Assembly: GCA_014529385.2 (NCBI GenBank)
Contig: CM043952.1
Location: 56,582,619-56,646,618 of the forward strand
DNA: 64,000 nucleotides
Source of the DNA: Adiantum capillus-veneris
Taxonomy: Eukaryota; Streptophyta; Polypodiopsida; Polypodiales; Pteridaceae
Reading direction: 5' to 3'
Every line of letters starts with the position of its first letter. The first letter of the stretch is position 1. The translations under genes and the position numbers were made by a program. This document shows, piece by piece, positions 10,401-22,500 of this stretch. A model generated the notes under the pieces. The model saw only the letters and a program-made list of their open reading frames with translations. It did not search any database and was not told the origin of the DNA.

Positions 10401-12035
10401 GGCCAAACTCACTTGTCCTTTTACAACAAAGAAAACAGGCGAAGTTGTCCAAGGAAACCTAAACCTTGGGAGAGACCTGTTAAAAGCATGTTAGGCCAAC
10501 CCTCCTGGTTTTACAGCTTAGCAAATAAAGCATAGAGATTTACAGATAGCATTGAAGTCGCAGGCTGTGAAACAGTCAATCGATGATCGACAAATTCATC
10601 CATGAAAGAACTCAATCTTGTATATTTTTACTAAGATATAGCTAGTTGAAAAGAAGTTATTGTTTACACTGTGATGCACCGGCAGTAGAGGCTCCGGTAT
10701 TTATTGATCAGAAACCTAATGCCAACCGAGGTAATGCTTTCCACAAAGGAAAAATAGGTTAAGAATACACTACAAAGAATTTAATAAGGCTACAAAAAAC
10801 CTACAGTGTTATGCCCCAAACCTATCTTTTGTAGTCATTTTCTGAGTTCCTTGTATAGTTGCAAAAACGCAAATGGTAGGTATCTCAATTCTATCCGTGC
10901 TGAGCCTCTGATTTTCTACAAACATTTTGCAGAGTCATCGCTTGGACTCTTTCTTAAGGAAATCAATTGTTCCTTCACTCTTCTTCTTTAAGTAACCCTC
11001 CAAGTCATGTGGCTTGTGAGCAGGAATCCTTGCAAAATTTAAGAGATTTATGATTATCAAAACTTTCTAAAACTCAAATCTCCCTTAACAAGAAGGGGAT
11101 TCCAGATGCTCCTTAAACCTGAACACCTGCAACATAAAATAAGAACATGACAAAATGAGAAATCTTATGCACTGCATCCACTTTTTTCTTCCAAAAGCAG
11201 CCAAAGTGTGTGTGTAAAAAAGGATGCTTTTTTCTTCAAAAAGCAGCCAGCGTCAATGGTGCTGCAGACCAGAAAATAGATTCAAGCAACATCACACCCA
11301 CAAATTCCATACCAACTACCCGAGGATTTCGCCAGAAACAATAAGGAGACATCACCTGTGTGCAATAAAATTCCCTTATTTACCCCTATGTACAGGAACA
11401 TGCTTTTGTAAAATTCCCGTTCTTTCTTGAAAAACCCCCTTCCTTACACTCACATGTTACCAAACAGTAATCCTCAATGAATCCCTCAAAACCAACTACA
11501 GGAAGAAGCCACATCCAATGGCATAACAAGAAATCAATATTCAGGAAGAAACTAAAGTGAGATACTTTCAAGGGGAGAATGATTGTGGACAATCAAATGC
11601 CACTCAGTTGAGACTTCAAAGTTGAATCATGTCCTGGTCCAGGTCATACATTCATAGACTCTTCTAACAGTGCTCTAGACCACACGCCCAACGATATCCC
11701 ACTCAACTCCTTATCTTTCCTTATAAGCAGCACAAACAGGGAACCAATCTGCCTTTTACAAGTTATGGGGCAGATTTTGTAGATTTCCAAATCATACTCT
11801 TATCACATGACCTTCTGTTTAATCATTCAGAGGAAGTATGAAGGACAATTAACACCCGTTCCCATTGCCATCTCAACATAGTAGAACCAAAAATCAGTCT
11901 CTCTCCCTTCTAGCTGTACTAGAGCACTTTTCGCTGGAAACATGATCGCAATTCATATACCCTTGTACAAACTTCGGATGACATATTTCAATCGTACAAC
12001 ATGAAATGGTGTTAAGCGTTATCACCTCCTGCATG
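10401..12035. other. Non-coding stretch, nothing recognised
   Basis: AT-rich, no convincing exon on either strand. 11174-11197 and 11224-11252 contain two close copies of a CTTTTTTCTTCMAAAAGCAGCCA phrase. Confidence 0.45.
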
Positions 12036-12443
12036 GCGCTGCAAGCCTCAGGACTAAAGAACACGGGGTCTTGAATGAAGACCCCGTCATGGGATCCACG
12101 GAGGAGAACCCCACGCACAAAAGCAGAGACGCACTGCGTCATTAGATTTTAAAAAGTAAAAAACTCAGGCAAATTTTGTAAACTCGGACATCCGAGGTGT
12201 AAACTCAGACAAACATAAATAACTATAAACTCACCCCCATTTCAACCAAATCGTCGCGCGCGCACGGTTAGTACATTGGGCTGCCACAGCGCCCGTCTGG
12301 GTTCGAGTCGCGGTGGGAAGCGCTTCCGTTTTTTTTTTTCGCCGTCAGATCTCCTCGAGATCCTCGCCATCCACCGTTGATCCCATGGCCGGGTCTCCAT
12401 TCAAGACCCCGTGCCATTTAGTCACGAGGCGCTGCAATGCCAC
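12036..12443. repeat. Inverted repeat (about 78-bp arms) enclosing a tRNA-like module
   Basis: The reverse complement of 12036-12113 aligns with 12367-12443 at roughly 80 percent by eye, sharing GATCCCATG, CATTCAAGACCCCGTG and TTTAGTC-CGAGG. The left arm also contains a perfect 10-bp hairpin (ACGGGGTCTT, GAATG loop, AAGACCCCGT; 12063-12087). The 250-bp centre carries the tRNA-like sequence listed next. This fits a foldback/MITE-like element or two inverted copies of one fragment. Confidence 0.55.
12262..12340 (+). repeat. tRNA-like SINE head with poly-T terminator
   Basis: GGTTAGTACATTGGGC (12266) is an A-box-like D arm. GGGTTCGAGTC (12299-12309) is a near-consensus B box with a mostly pairing T stem. 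A T run starts at 12329, as expected for pol III termination. No clear anticodon loop exists, so it is read as a SINE-type promoter and not a tRNA gene. Confidence 0.5.
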
Positions 12444-12449
12444 AGTAGC

Positions 12450-13335
12450 TCCAAAGGGCAATGATTATGGAATGCGGGTTGTTTTGTTGCTGTACCAGGA
12501 CTGTATGAGGTGGCTATGATTTTTCCATACATCAACAATCAAATGTCAAACACAGACGAGCACAAAAGTATGCTGGTACAATTCGAACCGATAGAGAAAA
12601 CCATATATGCCTGCTTGGTGGTTCACGCTCATATCAGGCACAATTATCTTGGCCATTGAGGGCACAAAATCCAACTTGGTCTCGGTGTTGGTTAAAGAGC
12701 AGATCAAGGTGCTCATTTCACAGTGGAACTTTCGCTCAAAGTTTAGGATTCTCACTTTGCAATTCAACAGCCAACAAAGAAGGTAGCTTGAGCTTCCGAA
12801 GTGCTTGAAGCACAATCCTAAAGGTCACAAAGTTGGCATCATTTAAGATATTTTGATACACTCTTAAAGCCTTGGGTTGTAGCCTTTTTACTTAGCTACC
12901 CTATAAGCTCCATTCAAAATCTCACCACATGCCCTGGCCGCTTGGCAATCTTGTATTGGATGCTTATTTAGACACATCGTACAAGATGTTTAAAGACAAA
13001 TGTCAATTGGTGACTTCACAGACAGCACAAGCTTTGCAGGGACCTAACGATATACAAGAGCGATGGACACACACATACAAATCTTCTACTCTATTTTCGT
13101 GGGTTATGAATAACCTGTAAGAGACACCGGTTTTGTGTCCACAGACCAGTAGCAAATCGATTGAGAAAAGCAACACTCGCTACGCAAGTCAAGCATAGAC
13201 AGGAAGAGCATGATGAGGAGCCAAAAGCAGTGAGTTTTTCTTTCCTGACCAAAGTAAAAGCCTCTGCTTAGAAGAAGGATTTGCCCTAAGTCAGTAGGAT
13301 ACATGCTGAACTCCACAATATAGGGTTATGAGCAT
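12450..13335. other. Non-coding stretch, nothing recognised
   Basis: No motif-bearing frame on either strand; the open frames present are short and of non-protein-like composition. Confidence 0.45.
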
Positions 13336-13339
13336 AATT

Positions 13340-13519
13340 AGGGAGCACATTGACAATGTGATGCCAAATGTGGCAACCTCACGAAAGCACAAGCAATTCT
13401 TGATGGGCATGTGGCCTCACCCAAGACATAGAGAATTCACGATGAGATTGCTTGTCAAGGGGCTGTTAGAGAAAGTTGTTGTGATTGACCGTGCTTTGGT
13501 CGGCATGTATGCCAAATGT
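13340..13519 (+). pseudogene. Pentatricopeptide-repeat (PPR) gene fragment
   Basis: Two frames together give a plant PPR pattern. DAKCGNLTKAQAIL (about 13361-13402) is a degenerate form of the MYAKCG-xLxxA helix. After a frame change near a GGGG run (about 13460), LLEKVVVIDRALVGMYAKC follows, matching the VxxxNALVDMYAKCG repeat that pairs with it. One in-frame stop is also present. The frame ends at 13519, where an LTR fragment starts. PLS-type PPR proteins edit organelle RNA in land plants, but this scrap is too short and broken to act. Confidence 0.5.
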
Positions 13520-13985
13520 TGTAACAGACTTGGACACTCCAAGTCAAGAATCTACCACAACACACGCGAGAAAACTGAAAGAACTGAACAAAACTGAGAA
13601 AGAGACGACACTGCACGGCAAAGTTCCGCGCCCAGTGAGATTGGCCCCAAAGATTGGCAGATTGGCGCCCCTTTCGGTATTTCATTATTATTAATGCTTC
13701 ACAAGTACAATGTCCGAGGTCCTCGTCTGAGTAGTGCTCCCAAGATAATCTTCCTTAGACTGAGGCCATGGCACTTTACTTATAGGCCCTGGGCCTTCCA
13801 AAAGCAATATACATGAAAAGCTTCAGGTCTAAAAGCATCAGAGTCCCAAAATCTGGCCAGCACAAATCACCGAATTTTCGTACAGGTGCCACGTCGGCAG
13901 CGCGAATCATGGAAATCTGTACGACAACCACTCAGCAGCGCAAATTGCGTGGGTCTGTACCGCCACCACGTCATCAGCCTTTTAC
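13520..13985 (-). repeat. LTR fragment of the gypsy B-related family (minus)
   Basis: On the minus strand the sequence ends GTCCAAGTCTGTTACA, as the gypsy B LTR ends GTCCAAGTTTGTTACA. It shares GAAATACCGAAAGGGGCGCCA, AAGGCCCAGGGCC and TGACGTGG/CTGTACAGATTTC subrepeats with it. No primer site follows at 13519, and the 5' end (near 13985) is incomplete, so it is a solo or truncated LTR that landed in the PPR fragment. Confidence 0.7.
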
Positions 13986-14289
13986 GCCTATTTTTATGGC
14001 CTTTGTCCCTTTTCGGGCCCATTGGACAGGACCCATAAGTTGGTACAACTTATAAAACTAGATGTCCTTTCGTTTTGGCCTCTCGGATTGGTTTTGCAAG
14101 TTGTCACAACTCCTCCTGCATCTTTCAGCGGGGCTCTGACCTCTTTCGGTCTGGAGTCTATCCTTTAGGCCATTGGAGAATGAGGAGCGCACATTGATTG
14201 CAAGATATGCCCAACATGTCTGTGGCAAGGGGCAATATGCATCATCTTCCGCCTCTTCCTGATCCCCTAGAGCCATGCCCACACACATG

Positions 14290-16330
14290 TGATTTTTTCA
14301 CGCTGAGATTGTGAAGAAAGCCATCGATAGGATGAGGACTGGGAGAGCATATGACCATGATGGCTTATTGGCTGAACATTTTATACATACGAGGAATCTG
14401 CATGCAGAGCTTCTAGCAGTGATATTTAACCATGCCATGCGTGAGGGCCTGTCTAATACTTGGAATTTATCTACTATTATACCTATCTGCAAGTCAGGAG
14501 ACCCTATGAAGCTTGAGAATTATCGCACTATCATGATTGGACACACATTGGCACGGCTGTAGCATCCATTCTTGAGCAGCAGCTGAGTAGATGGGCAGAG
14601 AGGGAGGGTATACGCGCAATCGGGTAGGCAAGGTTTAGGAGAGGTTTTTCTACTCTTGACCACATTCTGACTCTCAAAGCCATTATTGAGGAGGGCAGAT
14701 CACATGGAAGATGGATCTATTGTAGCTTTGTGGACTTCTGCAAAGCATTTGACACGATGCCCAGAGCTAGATTGATGCGCAGACTACAGGAGATGGGAGT
14801 ACCCCACAAAGCTGATTTGGGGAATCATGGCATTATACAGGTCAGTAGTGGGGCATGTATGCACTCCAGAGGGGTTATCTACATTAGTTCACTCCACTAT
14901 CGGGGTGAAGCACAGCTACCCGCTCTCTCCTAGTCTATTTGGTATGTATGTGGATGAGGATTTTGACTATATTGAGAGAGCGTGATAGAGGTGCACAGCT
15001 AGCAAGGACATGGATTCCACTATTGTTATATGCTGATATTATTGTGTTGATCTCCCACTCTACGGAGGGGATGCAACGTCACTTGGATGCTTTGCATAGG
15101 TTTGCCCACGACAGTGGTTTGTCAGTCAACCTTGGTAAAACCAAGGTTATGGTGTTTAACACCACCCACAATGGACCAAGAGATCAGCACCCACATTCAC
15201 ATACAGCCATGAGGCAATGGAGTATACATATGCTTACACCTACCTTGGGGTGGTCTTTAGTGGACTAGCATTTTCATTAAGGAGAGCAGCACAGACTAGA
15301 CTGACCAGAGCATATGCAACATTGGGTGATTCGAGAGGATGTGTTCACAGATTCAGTTCCAAGAGCGTCGGACGAAGCTCTAGCTTTTTGACACACTGGT
15401 GGCTTCTGCATTGCTCTATGGAGTTTAAATATGGGGGCCTTCATTGGACGATCACGGGACGTCGGGTCGCACTGATAGATGGGAAGACATGGAGAAGCCT
15501 CTGCTCTATGATCTCGCGGCTTATTAGAGCCAAGGTCTCAATACCACATGACATTATTCAAGCAAAGCTAGCTGCCCCCCCACTAGTGGTTGAAGCGCTT
15601 ACCAGATTAGTCTCCTTTATACACCGATTGTGGGACCTCCCCAAAGACAGATATGCCCACCTAGCACTAGAGTCCTCTTGACAGTTAGCTATGCAAGGAG
15701 ATAGCATGCTGGTATGGGGAGATGACATCATGGTTTCACGTACATGGGTTCAGCATGGACAGATTGCCCCCCTTCCAGTATTCATTGGATGCACCTCTCG
15801 GACTCTTACACCGTCCGAGATCACCATGCTCATCCGCCAGGACATGACTCGGCTCGGATATAGCCAGCACAAGAGCTAGGCACGAAAATGGCTTTCTATA
15901 GAGAGCATCTTCTCCAGCTTACTGAGGATGATTTTGTGACCAGGCACAGATACATGAACACCCACTTGTCTCATGGGATACGATGTGCTATTGGCTAGAT
16001 ACACACATCTTCATACCAGCTTCGGCTTCGCATCGAGACTGGTAGATACAGCGGAGTACCAACAGAGACCAAGACATGTCCCCTATGTCATATGGAGACT
16101 AAGACAAAGTTGCACTATGAATGCTGCTGCCCAGTTTACTATGAGATACGAGGCCGCTTTCACTATCTGTTTAGAGAGGGCTTTGGACCACTCTCTGGAG
16201 TCATGGGGTATGAGGACCAGAGATGTCTAGGATTGTTTTTGCTCGAGCTGCGCACGCCGCAAACACAGAGAGAGCCTGATGAGAGGAGAGGCAAGCCAGT
16301 CTCAAAGACGGATCACAGACTTCTTTAGAG
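14290..16330 (+). pseudogene. LINE reverse transcriptase remnant
   Basis: RT blocks in order: VKKAIDRMRTGRAYDHDGLL (about 14310), NTWNLSTIIPICKSGDP with LENYRTI (14460-14530), CSFVDFCKAFDTMPRARLM (14722), HSYPLSPSLFGMYVDE (about 14908-14955), and LLLYADIIVLISHSTEGM at 15022-15075, where the catalytic YADD has become YADI. SGLSVNLGKTKVMVFN and a YLGV box follow. The C-terminal CPLCHMETKTKLHYECCCP zinc-knuckle-like motif at about 16077 is typical of non-LTR elements. No endonuclease domain lies upstream, so the copy is 5' truncated, and frames change several times. Clade (RTE-, L1- or other) is not decided. Confidence 0.8.
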
Positions 16331-16734
16331 CGAACACTAGGCAACCAGAGGAGCAGCTACCACAGCAGAGCTCACATTCTCCTCACACCAAAGGCACGCT
16401 GATCGATCGAGCGACCGAGCTAGGGAGATCCAGACGCCCACGACTGCGGAGGACTACACAACATTGACAAAGGCTACATCAGAGGATTTGGATCACTTTG
16501 GCCCTGTGATTTAGCTCTTTTGAGGATTGTACCCCCTGCTCATCTTGTACGAGCCATTGTATCAGCTCTTACCCATTATATCCCCACAGAGTGACACACC
16601 CACATTGTGTTGTATTAGCCCTCAGTCACTACTTTCACTCCCCCTACTCATATCCTACACAGTTCCAGCTAGCTGCTTAGTTCAAATCTAGCAGTTTAGG
16701 ATCCTATAGTACCTCGTTTTCAATACCTTTTTAT

Positions 16735-16852
16735 TTTTGGTACTCAGACATTGTATCAGATTCACCGTGTTGTAACTTTTTGGTCTCATAGGTTTTTTGG
16801 TATTCAACCATTGTATCACATTCACCACATTGTAACTTTTTGGTCTCATAGG
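16735..16852 (+). repeat. Two tandem copies of a 60-bp unit
   Basis: TTTTTGGTACTCAGACATTG (16735) and TTTTTTGGTATTCAACCATT (16795) start units that both continue GTATCA-ATTCACC and end TTTTTGGTCTCATAGG. The period is exactly 60 bases. It lies about 400 bp after the LINE coding end and may be its 3' untranslated repeat. Confidence 0.8.
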
Positions 16853-16866
16853 CCTATGACGTTAAG

Positions 16867-17036
<170 letters not shown>

Positions 17037-17109
17037 ATTTACTTCCTCAAGCTCAAGGAATGTAGCAGTTCTATATCACCGCACACTATCACATAGTAGC
17101 ACAAGACCC

Positions 17110-17530
17110 TGGGATATGGGTGCAATTTGAGCTATCAGAGGAGCACACACTATACAATTTTGTAAGCTACTTCGCACCCAATGGATCCAGGTTTGACAAC
17201 AAGAGGAGGGCAGACAGAGTACTACGGAGGAAGAGGAGGAGAATGATGGACCATTGCCACATGTATATCTTAGTGAGAGTATCATGGAGTACTCCAGACT
17301 AGGAGAGGTCTCCTAATGGGAGACTTTGATGCTAGGACACAGAGCAGACAGTGTGAGATCTATGATTTCGAGGATCCAAAGATGCTTTCTATCTTGGAGG
17401 ACATAGGTGCTCAGCAAATTGCCAAGGAGACCACCACCCAACTCCCTACGAACGCCACCTCCTTCAACTAGGATCACAACACCTCGTTTTTACAACGGGA
17501 TGGCATAGTGGCCCACATCAGGTGGAGTAA
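17110..17530 (+). pseudogene. LINE apurinic-type endonuclease fragment
   Basis: LMGDFDARTQSRQCEIYDFE at about 17313-17372 is the catalytic GDFNA-type motif of LINE endonucleases. KMLSILEDIGAQQIAKE follows, then a stop at 17469. The preceding 17130-17280 stretch (LYNFVSYFAPNGSRFDN) is compatible with the upstream part of the domain. It lies downstream of the RT part on the same strand, opposite to the order in an intact LINE. It therefore belongs to a second copy or to a rearrangement across the TC tract. Confidence 0.55.
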
Positions 17531-18920
17531 CATGTATACCACCATCTTTGTCATCAAGAGATAGCAAAGTGGAACTACATTGGAATTCGAGAGGCATCAC
17601 ACCTACTTACATCCTTCACCATCCCCCCACTACCCATTGGAGAAGATCACAAATACCTCTCCCTATCCTTTATGGTGTTTTTTATGCCTCCCATTTGCGT
17701 CGTTCCTATTTTGGGCCCTTGGCCATTCCCCTATTCTAGGCCTACCCCATCATTTGTGTTTCAGGTAACTCTAGCTCCAACTAGTGGGCACGCGCTATCC
17801 GGCTCAAGTCAAACTTTGTAGCACTTTGCTCGTCATACAAACCAGAGTCATACACTATTGATCATCTCCCATCTCGGGTCTCTCTCCTGTGTTCAAGCTA
17901 TTGTCAAGCAATCACACAAGGCCTTGTTAAGGTCGTCCCGCTTGGAGCCTGATCAATAACCTTCATGTTTTGCCTCATATCCAAGTCTTGGCCCTCAGCT
18001 AATTGCCCATGCTACCTACCGCTCCCATTTGGGGTCTCTCTCCTATGTCCAAGTAGCTGTTTAGAATCATACACCAAGCACTGATAGTCAAAATATGTAT
18101 GCCACGTGGAGCCATGTATTGGAAGAAAGAAAAGGAATCCCCAAAGTAGTTGAGAGAAGCAAAGGGATCTCGCTACAAGTGGTTGACCCACTAGAGCTGA
18201 GCTAGAGGTCGAGCCTTGAAGGCCCATTACCGCTAGCCACCTCTGACTGCTACCTCTAGATCTGGTCAAGAAGCCACCACCATCATGATGCGATTAGCAC
18301 TCTGATCCTCTGAAAGGTGCACTGCAAGACCATAGTCACCTTGCACTAAAAGCGAGAAAGCGGACCCCTCTCTTGCACCTCAAAGAAGAAGCACTTTCCC
18401 TCATTTGTACAAACTATGAATGCAATCAAAATCTCCATCTGCATAAAAGTTGCCACACGCATTGGGCTGCAGCTCAAAAGGTATGGGTCTGTTAGAAGCA
18501 CTACATGTATATCTTGGAGCATAGCCAATTCTCCCCATATGGGGCTAAATTTGTATGTCTATACCTCCTTAGGCATGCCACAACTGCATCTACTCTGGAC
18601 AAGGACCTCATGCTATATGTGGTATGGTACCTAACATGTATCCAAGCTCTATGAGTAGCAAGGGATTCATATCGAAGACTCTCGTAAGGCATTCCTCTAT
18701 ACAAGCAAGCTAACCTTGACTCTCGAGTATGGCATGAGCGCATAATCGTCCAAGCCCAAACCAAACTTCTGGTAAATCTGTCTTCCTACCATTGACTCCC
18801 TCCGACTCCGCAAATCTCTAAGAAACTCTAGCAAGTCTCTCATGTGCCATGGGCCAACCACCAAGAAAAATCTAGCACGGCCCTACTCTATGAGGCAAGA
18901 TCACTGAGCCCGACCCCATC
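17531..18920. other. Non-coding stretch, nothing recognised
   Basis: No recognisable coding motif or structural repeat. Phrases such as TCTCTCCTGTGTTCAAG and TCTCTCCTATGTCCAAG (17880-18055) recur once. Confidence 0.45.
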
Positions 18921-19474
18921 TGTCACAAAATGGTGACGTGGCACGCACTGGCAGATTGTTGACGTGTCAGACAGAATTCGCACAGGCTAGCGTGCCACGC
19001 TGTACGGATTCCCGTAAATCACGCTGACAGGCTGACGTAGCACAACATACAGATTTCTGCTTTTTGCGCTCACATGTTGACGTGGCCTGCTCTACGAAAT
19101 TCCGAAATCTACGTTGGTTGCTTCCGATAGATTTTAAAGCTAGTTGCTTTTAATACTCATTGTTTGAGTTTCACTCCTTTTGAGGGCTTTGCTTTTGGCA
19201 TCCCCTTGTAAGAATAAAAGAAGCCCAAGGGCCTCACTTCTCAAGGCAGGGGCATCTAGACGCAGAGTCTGAGAGCTGAGGACCCGCGGGAGTTGTACTT
19301 TGCTCAAAGATTAATACAAAAAGAAATACCGGAAGGGGCGCCAGTCTTTGAGGCCAATCTCTCTTGGCACGTAACTACGCCGGGCCGTATCGACTCAATT
19401 GAAGTGTGAAGTGTTTTTAGTGAATCTCTCGTGTCGCGACAAAATCTAGACTTGACATGTCCAAGTTTGTTACA
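18921..19474 (+). repeat. 5' LTR of gypsy B
   Basis: Starts TGTCACAAAATGG and ends TTGTTACA, immediately followed by a tRNA-Met primer site. The first 200 bases contain tandem degenerate subrepeats with GACGTGGC (18935), GACGTGTC (18961), GACGTAGC (19034) and GACGTGGC (19079), then TGTACRGATTTC. GACGTGGC is an ACGT-core bZIP/ABRE-like element, so these may act as U3 enhancers. No 3' partner is present in the window. Confidence 0.85.
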
Positions 19475-19475
19475 G

Positions 19476-19487
19476 TGGTATCAAAGC
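19476..19487 (+). promoter_or_regulatory. Primer-binding site of gypsy B (tRNA-iMet)
   Basis: TGGTATCAAAGC, one base after the LTR end, is complementary to the 3' end of plant initiator tRNA-Met apart from one mismatch against TGGTATCAGAGC. Confidence 0.85.
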
Positions 19488-19537
19488 ACGGCCGATTTCT
19501 CTTCTACCGGGAAATCCGATCCTTCTTGTGGCACATA

Positions 19538-22500
19538 TGGATTCCGAAAAGAATCAAACGACTCCATCTGCCACCTCCGGAGCGAGAGGCAGTACGGAAA
19601 ACTCAAGCGGATTAGCAAAGAACGAGTATGGGCCACCTCGGCCCTTGCAATATCAACTCATGGAGATGCAACGTCAACAACAGGTTGAAAGCAAATGCTT
19701 TAGTTTACCAAGGATCCACAGTATGCCAAATTTCTGACTCGGCACCTGATGGATGAAGTGCATCTCACTGGAAGAAAGCCATTGAGACACCAATTAAACT
19801 GGCAATCAAGAAACCTCCTACTCCAAGGATATTCGTTGAAGAAGAACTCAATAATGTTGTTCAAACCCGAATCAATCAACTTCTAGACACAAAGAAGCCA
19901 TCAAAGACGCAATTGAAGAAGCGCAACAAGGGTACTGACTACCCCGGTTACTTGGGCCGTCAATCTTCTTTTGCAACTGCACGAAAACAGAAGAAGCACG
20001 TGTGTTTCAAAGGACTACCCAGTTCTTCTTCCTCTTCTTCCGACAATTCTTCTAGCTCTTCCTCTTCCTCTTCCAACTCGAGCAAGGAGGACAGAAAGAG
20101 CAAGAAGCGAAGCAAGAAACAAAGTTTTGGAAAGAGCAAGAAACGGGCAAAGAAGATTAGATTATGACCAGTTTCTAACAGTTCTACGGAGGAGTCATCC
20201 TCTGACAGTTCGGACTCCGATGATGGACTCCGATGATCACATGTTTTATGCTAAGAAGAAACATTTTTACAAAGCCAACCAATATGCCTTCCTCAAAGAT
20301 AAGAACAAAAAGACTAAGGAATTTAAAGAGGGTGGACAGTCAGTGAAATTTGAATCTTTTTCCGGATTCCAAGATGCTCCCAAGGCTTTGGCCTTCATTC
20401 AGCAGTTCAATATAGCATTCTCTGGAGGGCACTACTTAGAGCACTCTAAGATCGGGAGGGCAGCATCGTTCTTGAAGGGAAATGCGCGAACATGGTGGTC
20501 CATTGTTCTTTTGAGGAGAGAAGCCCCGACCAAGTGGTTGAAATTCAAACGGCTCTTTATTTCTTCTTGGCTGACCCAGGAGTACGTACGAGATGTGAGA
20601 ACCGCTTAGAACCATCTTCGGATGACCAAGGGTGACACTTAGGACGCATATTGTGAAAGGTTTTGGGATTCTTTTCTACCGACCTCTTCGTTTAAGGTCA
20701 TTTTCAAAGAACAAATTGAGTGGTTTTGTTGCAGACTCCCTAAAGAGATCCCAGATTACTTACTGCCTTGAGCATAAGTCCAAGTCCATACAACAATTGA
20801 TGGAACATGCTAAGGGGGGATTCTCGATACATTCGGGTAACTTGACCTACCCCACTAATGAAGTTTTGACACAAAGGACCGGAGAGAACTCCACAAACGA
20901 CAATAGAAAGAAGAAGAATTCCCTGAAAAAGAAGGATGCACGACCTCGATTGACAGCGGAACAGAGAGCTAACTATCTCAAAGAGGGGAAGTGTTTTGGT
21001 TGCGGGGAACAAGGACATATCTCCACAAAGTGCCCCAAAAAGGCACAACGAGGACAAATTGAAGAAAGGTCTGAGAGTTCTAGAGCAACGGAAGAACGTG
21101 GCAAAAAAGGCAAGATGGAAGCAGGATTGGTACCGGATTGCATGGGGATCGACCCAAGTCAAATGGACAAAGGTACGGAACTTTGCCGCGCATGGGGCAA
21201 AGTAAAAGATCAAGAAGCCCTCATTTTCTTTGATGGAGGAGCAAGGCCAACTTCATTCACATGAATTGGTGGCTCGACTTGAGATTACGCCCGACAGGAT
21301 GGGGCCACCAGTGGAGGCAGTTCTAGCGGCGCCCGAACGGGATGTTGCCATTACACTTGTCATTGGCAAACTTCGTTTGCAGTCAGGGGTATTTAGGGTA
21401 CGAGGACTTTTACATCATGCCTTTGGAAGGGTGTGACGTCCACATAGGAATCCCTTGGTACCACAAGAACAACGCCGTGGTCGACTATCAGGCCAAGAAA
21501 GCGACTTTGACCAATGAAAAGGCAAGAAAATCGTACTTGGTGTAAAATTGAAAGGTGAGTCCATCCATATTGTATCGGCTTCGCCTATTTCAAAATTAAT
21601 GAAATCCAGTCCTTTTGTTTACTCGATCTATTTGAAAGAATTGAATGATGAACAACGAACCAACATGTCTGAATTGGATAAAAAACGAGAAGAATTTCTG
21701 CACACGCATGCTGACTGTTTCTCAGAAGGACTACCAGGCGAGTTACCTCCATCTCGTCCTGAGGACCACACTATTGATTTGATCCCTGGAACCACACCAC
21801 CGAACCGGCCACCTAACCGTGTTAGCCGAGCCCAGGAATGGAGAAATCATGAACCAAGTGAAAGATCTCATCCATCCTAGTACTTCACCTTATTGTTCTC
21901 CGGTTTTACTAGTACTGAAAAAAGACGGATCTTGGAGAATGTGCATTGATTATAGAGCTCTCAATAAAGTCACAATCAAGAAGAGGTTCATGATTCCAAG
22001 GAGCGATGATATTCTTGACAGACTTCAGGGATCCTCTTATTTCAGCAGGATTGATTTGAAAAGCGGATATCATCACATCATAATCACTCCGGGAGATGTC
22101 TACAAAACAGCCTTTCAGACAAGTTTTGGTTTATACGAATTTTTGGTAATGCCCTTTGGACTTACAAATGCTCCAGCAACTTTCAACCGAATGATGGATA
22201 GGATTTTCTGAGAGCATTGATCTTTTGTGGGCACTTTCTTTTATGATATTATAGTTTTCTCCAAGAATGAAGCGGAGCACCGGCATCATCTGCTACAGGT
22301 CTTTCAGGCATTGCGCGATCATAGATTGGTTATTGATGCCAAAAAGAGCGAGTTTTTCTTATCGGAGATACACTTCTTGGGACACATCGTCTCAGCAGCA
22401 GGAGTATAGATGGACCCGGCCAAAATTGAGACTATCCACGATTCGCCCAACTTAAAGAATGTTCACGAAGCTTTTTGGGCTTGTGCTCTTGCTATCAGCG

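Noticed and set aside
11894-12142. Host exon on the minus strand (GSHDGVFIQDPVFFSPEACS)
   Set aside because: Looks protein-like but coincides with the inverted-repeat arm, whose other copy does not keep a frame; no partner exons found.
13480-13519. Primer-binding site for the minus-strand LTR at 13520
   Set aside because: A CCAAAGCACGG phrase resembles the gypsy B post-primer text but no TGGTATC is adjacent; the PPR reading explains the sequence better.
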